A stretch of 12,021 bases of DNA. Origin: Chloroflexi bacterium 13_1_40CM_68_21 (GTDB lineage Bacteria; Chloroflexota; Limnocylindria; P2-11E). Every line of letters starts with the position of its first letter. Position 1 is the first letter of the stretch. The stretch lies in assembly GCA_001917735.1 (NCBI GenBank), contig MNEO01000015.1:1-12021 (forward strand), written 5' to 3'. The position numbers and the translations under genes were made by a program. A model generated the notes under the pieces. The model worked only from the letters and a program-made list of their open reading frames with translations, did no database searches and was not told the origin of the DNA. This document shows, one piece after another, positions 6,823 to 12,021 of this stretch.

Positions 6823-7746
6823 ATGGCCGTCGTTCAGGACCGCCTGCATCCGGCAGCGCGCGCGATCGTCGAGGAGATCGCACGCTTTCGGCCCCTTTCG
6901 CAAATGACACCCGAAGAAGCGCGCGGCGCTCCCACGCCCCTCGCCGCCGCGCCCGAGCCGGTGGCGAGCCTCATCGCCCGCACCATTCCAGGGCCGGGGG
7001 GTGCGATGTCAGTCCGCATCTACCGCCCCATGGATGCCTTACCTGCAGCGTTGGTGTACTTCCATGGCGGTGGCTTCGTCATCGGCTCGCTCGACGGTGC
7101 CGACGAATCCTGCCGAATGCTGGCGAATCGCGGCCGCGTCGTCGTCGTATCGGTCGCCTACCGGCTCGCGCCGGAGACGAAGTTCCCCGGACCGGTCGAG
7201 GACGCCTACGCCGCGGTGGTCTGGGTCGCAGATCACGCGTCCGAGCTCGGCATCGATCCGGCGAAGGTGGCGGTTGGTGGCTCGAGCGCCGGAGGAAACC
7301 TCGCGGCAGCCGCTTCGCTCGTCGCGCGGGATCGCGGCGGACCGAGGGTCGCGTTCCAGCTGCTCACCGTTCCGGTCACCGAGCTGAGCTCGCGGGCCCC
7401 ATCGCACCGCGAGTTCGCAGAAGGCTATGGCCTCACCGCCGCGGACATGGAGTGGTTCGGCACGCATTACGTCACGAGCCGCGCCGACGCCGACAACCCA
7501 TACGCCTCCGTGCTGCGAGCCGATCTGCGCGGTCTTCCTCCCGCGTTCGTCATCACCGCGGAATGCGATCCCCTCCGCGATGACGGCGAGGCGTACGCGA
7601 AGCGCCTGCGAGACCTGGGGATCGAGGCGTCCTCCAAGCGCTACCCAGGCATGTTCCACGGATTTCTGGGCTTCCCGGCGAAGCTCCCGGAAGCCGCGCA
7701 AGCGTTCGAGGACGCCGGCGTCGCGCTTCGGGCGGCTCTCAGTTAG
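6823..7746 (+). CDS. Alpha/beta hydrolase, hormone-sensitive-lipase-type esterase
   Basis: This 307-residue protein is the usual length for the HSL (family IV) carboxylesterases. HGGGF (81-85) forms the oxyanion hole. GSSAG (153-157) supplies the nucleophile S155, in place of the more common GDSAG. ECDPLRDD puts the acid at D249, and MFHGF gives the general base H279. The full catalytic triad is therefore present. A cap-like helix precedes residue 60, and there is no signal peptide, so it acts inside the cell, most likely on short acyl esters. The physiological substrate is unknown. It follows fdhD by two bases with its own ribosome site, but no known link ties this esterase family to formate metabolism, so it is probably a passenger. 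Its TAG stop overlaps the stop of the convergent DUF6457 gene. Confidence 0.92.
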   Translation: MAVVQDRLHPAARAIVEEIARFRPLSQMTPEEARGAPTPLAAAPEPVASLIARTIPGPGGAMSVRIYRPMDALPAALVYFHGGGFVIGSLDGADESCRMLANRGRVVVVSVAYRLAPETKFPGPVEDAYAAVVWVADHASELGIDPAKVAVGGSSAGGNLAAAASLVARDRGGPRVAFQLLTVPVTELSSRAPSHREFAEGYGLTAADMEWFGTHYVTSRADADNPYASVLRADLRGLPPAFVITAECDPLRDDGEAYAKRLRDLGIEASSKRYPGMFHGFLGFPAKLPEAAQAFEDAGVALRAALS

Positions 7747-8027
7747 ATGGGCGGCTCGCGCTCCAGCTCTTCTCGGACCTCGCGCACGTACGCAGCGATC
7801 GCGTCCGCGTCGGCGCCCTTCGCCGCACGCAGTCGCTCCGCCGCGACGCCCGCCGTGTAGCTCGCGAGGGGGGCGAAGCGCCGCTCCTTGGTGTGGGCGG
7901 CCACGCGAGCGAGCTCGAGGAGCTCGAGCGCGACCTTCGCGTCGAGCTCCGGCTCGTCGATCTTCGCGCCACGGCGCTCCGCCGCCTTCCGCCAGCGCTT
8001 GCCAAGGGACTCGAAGAATTCATTCAC
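7743..8027 (-). CDS. DUF6457-like small protein
   Basis: This 94-residue mostly helical protein has a core LLELARVAAHTKERRFAPLASYTAGVA (starting about residue 36) that fits the DUF6457 pattern LLxLARxVAHxxERxxAPLxxYxxGxA. In other high-GC bacteria such proteins often sit next to, or are fused to, molybdenum cofactor guanylyltransferase (MobA) and formate dehydrogenase genes, so a role in molybdenum cofactor supply is likely but unproven. It has no signal or membrane segment and no cysteines. The start is GTG at 8027 (complement). A nearby ATG on the same strand is in another frame. The TAA stop shares bases with the esterase TAG (TTAG at 7743-7746), a convergent overlap with no room for a terminator. 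It is divergent from the formate dehydrogenase gene across 68 bases. Confidence 0.65.
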   Translation of the reverse strand: MNEFFESLGKRWRKAAERRGAKIDEPELDAKVALELLELARVAAHTKERRFAPLASYTAGVAAERLRAAKGADADAIAAYVREVREELEREPPI

Positions 8028-8051
8028 CAGGCGAGAACCTTAGCGCCGAAC

Positions 8052-8080
8052 TTGCGTCGGGAAAACGCTCGGAGTAGAAC
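8052..8080 (+). promoter_or_regulatory. Possible promoter for the formate dehydrogenase gene
   Basis: TTGCGT (8052-8057) and TAGAAC (8075-8080) are separated by 17 bases, a sigma70-like spacing with 3/6 and 4/6 consensus matches. It lies in the 68-base gap between the divergent DUF6457 gene and the formate dehydrogenase gene, where a promoter must exist. Transcription from it would leave a leader of only about ten bases, and no clear ribosome site precedes the ATG. This is a weak, pattern-only call. Confidence 0.25.
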
Positions 8081-8095
8081 GAATAACCGATTCCG

Positions 8096-11000
8096 ATGAA
8101 GGAAGTCACTCGGCGTGAATTCCTGAAGCTCGGAGCCGCCGGCACGGCCGGAATGGCGCTCGTTCCAATTGCCAACCCCCTCGGTTTCGACATTCGCGCC
8201 GCGAAGAAGCGGGCGTTCGAGATGCGCATCGCCGGCGCGAAGGAAGTCCACTCGGTCTGTCCCTACTGCGCGGTGGGCTGCGGCCTCATCGCTTACACGA
8301 AGCAGGTCAATGGCAAGACCCAGCTCCTCCAGATCGAGGGCGACCCCGACAGTCCGATCAACGAGGGACGACTCTGCCCGAAGGGCGCGACCGCGATGCA
8401 GCTCGCGACGAGCTCGCGCCGCGTCGAGAAGCCGCTCTACCGCGCGCCGGGCAGCAACAAATGGGAAGAGAAGAGCTGGGACTTCATGCTCGACAAGCTC
8501 GCCCAGAACCTCAAGGCATCGCGCGACAACACCTTCGTCGCGCAGGACGCGAACGGCAACACCGTGAATCGCACCGAGGGGGTCGCCTTCGCCGGCGGCG
8601 CCGCATTCAGCACTGAAGAGGGCTACTTGGCCACCAAGCTGATGCGGACGCTCGGCGTCGTGCACATAGAACAGCAAGCCCGGGTCTGACACGGCCCAAC
8701 GGTGACCAGTTTGGCCGCCACATTCGGACGAGGAGCGATGACGAACCACTGGCGTGACATCAAGCACGCCGACGTCATCCTCATCAACGGAGCGAATCCG
8801 GCCGAGGCGCACCCGGTCGGCTTCCAGTGGTTCGTCAAGGCGAAGCTCGATCCGACCAAGGGCCCGGGATCCGGCGGCGGCGCGAAGATCATCCACGCCG
8901 ACCCGCGCTACACGCGAACATCGGCGCTCGCGGACATCTACCTCCGCATGCGCGTGGGCACGGACGTCGCCTACTTCGGCGGCCTCATCAAGTACGTCCT
9001 CGATAACAAGATGTATCACGAGGAGTACGTCAAGAACTACACGAACGCCTCATGGATCGTGAAGGAAGGCTTCGACTTCAAGGACGGCCTCTTCTCGGGG
9101 TATAACGCCCAGACCCGCTCCTACGACATCGCGACCTGGGCCTACGAGCAGACGGCGCCCCCGGCGCAGGTCGGCCCGCCGGTGGACGGCGTACAGACGA
9201 GTCAGGCGGGCTTTGCTCAGCGCGATATGACACTCCAGCACCCGCGCTCGGTCTTCCAGCTCCTCCAGAAGCATTACAGCCGCTACACGCCCGAGATGGT
9301 GTCGAGCATCACTGGTATCCCGAAGGAGCAGTTCCTCGAGGTCGCGAAGATCGTCGGGGAGATGGGCCGGCCGGACAAGGTCATGACCATCGTCTACGCG
9401 GTCGGCCTAACTCACCACACGACGGGCGGCCAGCTCATCCGCTCGGGCGCGGTGCTCCAGCTGCTCCTCGGCAACATCGGGCGGCCCGGCGGTGGCATGA
9501 ACGCCGAGCGCGGCCACGCGAACATCCAGGGGAACACCGACAACGCGATCTCCTGGGAGATCCTTCCCGGCTACCTCCGCATTCCCGCGCCGGGGCAGAA
9601 GAACCTCGACGACTACGTGCGCCAGAGCGCGCCGGTGAAGAGCGACCCGAACTCCTGGAACTTCTTCGGCATCAACTACCGCAACTTCATGGTCAGCCTC
9701 CTCAAGGGCTGGTACGGGAGCGCCGCGACCAAGGACAACGAGTACGCCTTCAGCTTCATCCCGAAGCCGGCGACGAATTCCTCATGGATGTCGATCTTCG
9801 ACCAGGCGCTTCGGGGAAAGATGGAAGGCGTGTTCCTCTCGGGGATGACCGCGACGAGCATCGGGCCGGACTCGAACCAGATCATGCAAGCGCTCTCCAA
9901 CCTCAAGTGGCTCGTGGTCATGGACCCGCTGCCCACGACGAGCTCTGAGTTCTGGCACGCGCCCGACCAGGACCCGTCGAAGATCAAGACCGAAGTGTTC
10001 ATGCTCCCGACGACGCACTGGATCGAGAAGGACGGCTCCTTCACCAACAGCGGCCGCTGGGCGCAATGGAAAGAGCAGGTCATCCCGCCGGACGGCGAGG
10101 CTCGCCACGACCACTGGATCACGGCCGAGCTCTTCGACCGCGTGAAGACGCTTTATAAGCAGCAGGGCGGGAAGTTCCCCGACCCGATCATGGCCATGAC
10201 GACGGATTGGTACAAGGATCCGAAGAAGCCCGAGCTCGACGAGATCGCGAAGGAGATCAACGGCAAGGACCTCGCCACCGGCAAGCAGATGACGAGCTTC
10301 GCGAATCTCAAGGCCGACGGCACGACCACCGCGGGCAACTGGATCTACACGAGCATGTACCCGGACGAAGGGAATCTCACCAAGCGGCGCAAGGGGATCC
10401 AGGACCCGAAGACGAACGACCCGACGGGGATGGGCTTCTTCCCCGAGTGGGCCTGGAGCTGGCCGCTGAACCGGCGCGTCCTCTACAACCGAGCCTCAGC
10501 TGACGTCGAGGGCAAGCCCTGGGACGCCAAGCGTCCGGGGATCCAGTGGAATGGGCAGCGGTGGGTCGGCGACGTTCCCGACTACCCGGCGACCATGAAT
10601 CCGAAGGACCCCGCGGCGTGGCTCCCGTTCATCATGAACGGCGAAGGCACCGGCAGACTGTTCTCGAGCGCGATGGGTGACGGTCCTATCCCCGAGCACT
10701 ACGAGCCGGTCGAGGCGCCGATCCCGAATCCGCTTCATCCGAACCAGTCCGCGGATCCGGTCGCGTTCCTGTACGACCAGGCGGCAGGCCGGCCGAACCG
10801 GTTCGGCAAGGCCGACAAGTACCCGTACATCGCGACGAGCTACCGCCTGACGGAGCACGAGCACTACGTGACGCAACACGTGCCTCTGCTGGTGGGACTT
10901 CAGCCGCAGGCGTTCGTCGAGATTCCCGTGGAGCTCGCGAAGGAGAAGGGCATTCAGAACGGTGACCGCGTGCGGGTGTTCAGCGAGCGCGGCAAGCTCG

Positions 11001-11233
11001 AGGTCTCGGCGCTCGTCACCAAGCGGCTCGGCCCGATCAAGCTCGCCGGAAGCGACAAGCCCGTCTACCACATCGGCATCCCGATCCACTGGGGCTTCGT
11101 CGGCATCGCCGCGGAGAAGTACAAGGACCAGTCGCGCTACTGGCTCGCCAACGCGCTCACCCCGTTCGTCGGCGACGTCGGAGCGAGGACGCCCGAATTC
11201 AAGGCGTTCCTCGTGAATATCGAGAAGCTCTGA
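8096..11233 (+). CDS. fdnG: Formate dehydrogenase N/O-type alpha subunit, selenocysteine at residue 198 (in-frame TGA)
   Basis: Read through the TGA at 8687-8689, this gives 1045 residues, close to E. coli FdnG (about 1015). The TGA falls in ARV-U-HGPTV, exactly where this family has its active-site Sec (or Cys). The frame continues directly into FGRGAMTNHW. A Tat signal (T5-R6-R7-E-F-L-K) directs the folded protein out of the cytoplasm. C55, C58, C62 and C94 bind the N-terminal [4Fe-4S] cluster, with K96 in CPKG. Active-site partners are H199 and R472 in NAERGHANIQGNTD. The molybdopterin dinucleotide domain lies in about the last 150 residues. The enzyme oxidises formate to CO2 at a Mo or W bis-MGD centre. 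Its stop overlaps fdhE by one base. No beta or gamma subunit follows, so its electron partner is unknown. The leader has no obvious ribosome site. Confidence 0.95.
8687..8719 (+). promoter_or_regulatory. Selenocysteine UGA codon with SECIS-like hairpin
   Basis: UGA at 8687-8689 is followed by a hairpin at 8701-8719. GGUG (8701-8704) pairs with CGCC (8716-8719), including one U-G pair; A8705 and C8715 are mismatched; CCA (8706-8708) pairs with UGG (8712-8714) around the loop GUU. The loop starts 20 bases after the UGA and begins with G. Both points fit my recollection of the bacterial SECIS consensus: a small apical loop, G in its first two positions, and roughly 16-37 bases from UGA. The codon context GTC-TGA-CAC-GGC-CC also resembles E. 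coli fdhF. SelB recognition is inferred. Confidence 0.8.
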
Positions 11234-12021
11234 TGACGCTGGTCGCGGACGCCACAACGGTCTACTCCGAGCGCCGCGAGCGTGCGCGTGAGCTCGGCGC
11301 GCGGTTCGACTTCGCCCAGGATCCACTCCGGCTCTACCTCGCGCTGGTCGACGCGCAGGAGCGCGCCTTCGAGCGTGCACAGCAGGACCGCCCCGCCGCC
11401 GACGAACTCGCCGCATACGTGGTACGCGTCGCACTTCCTGGCGTGATGGAGGCGTCCGTCGCGGCGGGGACGGAGACGCTGCGCGAGGCGGTGCTCCTCC
11501 GATTCCACGACGGCGACCTCGAGGGGGTCGTCGAATCGTGGCTGGGGGGCGACGACCAGTCGGGCGCGGACGCGTTTCTCGCGCGAGCGAGCGCTGCGCC
11601 CGTGCTCGAGGCGCTTCCGGAGCTCGCCGCGACTCTTCGCCCGGCCGAGAGCGATGACCGGCACTGCCCGCGCTGCGGCGGGCTGCCGCAGCTCGCCTTC
11701 TTCGGCGACAGCGGCGAGGCCCTCGTGACCGCGCAGCGGCGCCTGGTCTGCTCGCGTTGCGCGACCTCATGGGCATATGCCCGCATGACATGCGCGAGCT
11801 GTGGCGAGAACGCCGGAGCGAAGCTTCCGATCCTGGCCGACACGGATGGTCTCCCGCACCTGCGGATCGACGCCTGCGAGATCTGCCGCCGCTATCTCAT
11901 CACCGTCGATCAGCACCGCGAGCCTCGCGCCGTTCCGCTCGTGGACGAGCTCGTCGCGCTGCCGCTCGATCTGGCCGCCGCGGAGCGCGGCTACACCAAG
12001 ATCGCGCGGAACCTGATGGGG
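11233..12021 (+). CDS. fdhE: Formate dehydrogenase accessory protein FdhE (3' end cut by window edge)
   Basis: The frame is open from the ATG at 11233 to the window edge, giving 263 residues with no stop, nearly the whole family length. FdhE binds iron as a rubredoxin-like cytoplasmic protein, interacts with the formate dehydrogenase alpha subunit and is needed for its assembly before Tat export. Four CxxC pairs, the family hallmark, are visible: C145/C148 (CPRCGG), C173/C176 (CSRC), C187/C190 (CASCG) and C215/C218 (CEIC). The segments SWAYARMTC and RRYLITVDQ, then VPLVDELVALPLDLAAAERGY near the end, match the family layout. The start overlaps the alpha-subunit TGA (TGATG), so the client and its chaperone are translationally coupled. 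The usual beta and gamma genes between them are missing. Confidence 0.92.
   Translation, partial: MTLVADATTVYSERRERARELGARFDFAQDPLRLYLALVDAQERAFERAQQDRPAADELAAYVVRVALPGVMEASVAAGTETLREAVLLRFHDGDLEGVVESWLGGDDQSGADAFLARASAAPVLEALPELAATLRPAESDDRHCPRCGGLPQLAFFGDSGEALVTAQRRLVCSRCATSWAYARMTCASCGENAGAKLPILADTDGLPHLRIDACEICRRYLITVDQHREPRAVPLVDELVALPLDLAAAERGYTKIARNLMG

Noticed and set aside
7739..8023. Alternative minus-strand frame starting at ATG 8023 in place of the DUF6457-like frame.
   Set aside because: Its product is Ser/Arg-rich with no family pattern, whereas the GTG frame gives a coherent helical protein matching DUF6457.
8687..8702. Premature stop or frameshift making the formate dehydrogenase a pseudogene, with a second gene starting at the GTG at 8702.
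   Set aside because: The two parts are in the same frame, the TGA falls exactly on the family's Sec position, and the four codons between (HGPT) are conserved family residues.
10496..11791. Long minus-strand open frame (431 codons) opposite the formate dehydrogenase and fdhE.
   Set aside because: The product is Arg-rich without any recognisable domain, and the + strand carries conserved catalytic and CxxC motifs throughout.
1..12021. CRISPR arrays, tRNA or rRNA genes, insertion sequences, phage or defence genes.
   Set aside because: Reading all gaps (none over 70 bases) and the coding regions showed no repeat-spacer units, no tRNA-like folds and no transposase, integrase or nuclease motifs.

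Overview
The window is a GC-rich, densely packed bacterial segment. Genes overlap by 1 to 4 bases, several start with GTG, and the longest gap without a gene is under 70 bases. A selenocysteine-type formate dehydrogenase, a DUF6457 protein, a luciferase-like protein and a DUF4396 protein suggest a high-GC lineage such as Chloroflexota or a relative. That taxonomic guess is an inference from gene content, and no marker gene here proves it.

Region 1 (1 to 5453, all + strand) is one tightly coupled cluster. It runs: the 3' part of a DinB-like protein; the small cobalamin-binding subunit of an acyl-CoA mutase (methylmalonyl-CoA mutase type); an unrecognised 128-residue protein; an acyl-CoA dehydrogenase; the mutase-associated GTPase MeaB; a DUF4396 membrane protein; a metallo-beta-lactamase-fold lactonase-like hydrolase; and a DoxX-like multi-pass membrane protein. 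The mutase subunit, MeaB and the dehydrogenase indicate B12-dependent acyl-CoA rearrangement, as in propionate or branched-chain acid metabolism. The catalytic large mutase subunit is not in the window and is probably upstream. The last three genes are joined to the cluster by GTGA/ATGA overlaps, but their role in it is unclear.

Region 2 (5457 to 8027) starts with a short, apparently cut-down luciferase-like (LLM) protein on the minus strand, which converges on the DoxX-like gene. A 47-base palindrome fills almost the whole gap between this gene and the divergent fdhD (sulfurtransferase that activates formate dehydrogenase). fdhD is followed by an HSL-type esterase, and a small DUF6457 protein lies on the minus strand.

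Region 3 (8096 to 12021) holds a formate dehydrogenase N/O-type alpha subunit with a Tat signal. It is split by an in-frame TGA that reads as selenocysteine (U198), with a SECIS-like hairpin just behind it, so a plain ORF finder breaks the gene in two. Its stop overlaps the start of fdhE, the formate dehydrogenase accessory protein, which runs off the window. No beta (iron-sulfur) or gamma (cytochrome b) subunit lies between the alpha subunit and fdhE. FdhD, FdhE and probably the DUF6457 protein form a maturation set around this selenoenzyme.

No rRNA, tRNA, CRISPR array, insertion sequence or phage gene was seen. The best candidates for a second look are the recoded TGA with its hairpin, the orphan alpha subunit, the palindrome between divergent genes, and the small unknown protein in the mutase cluster.
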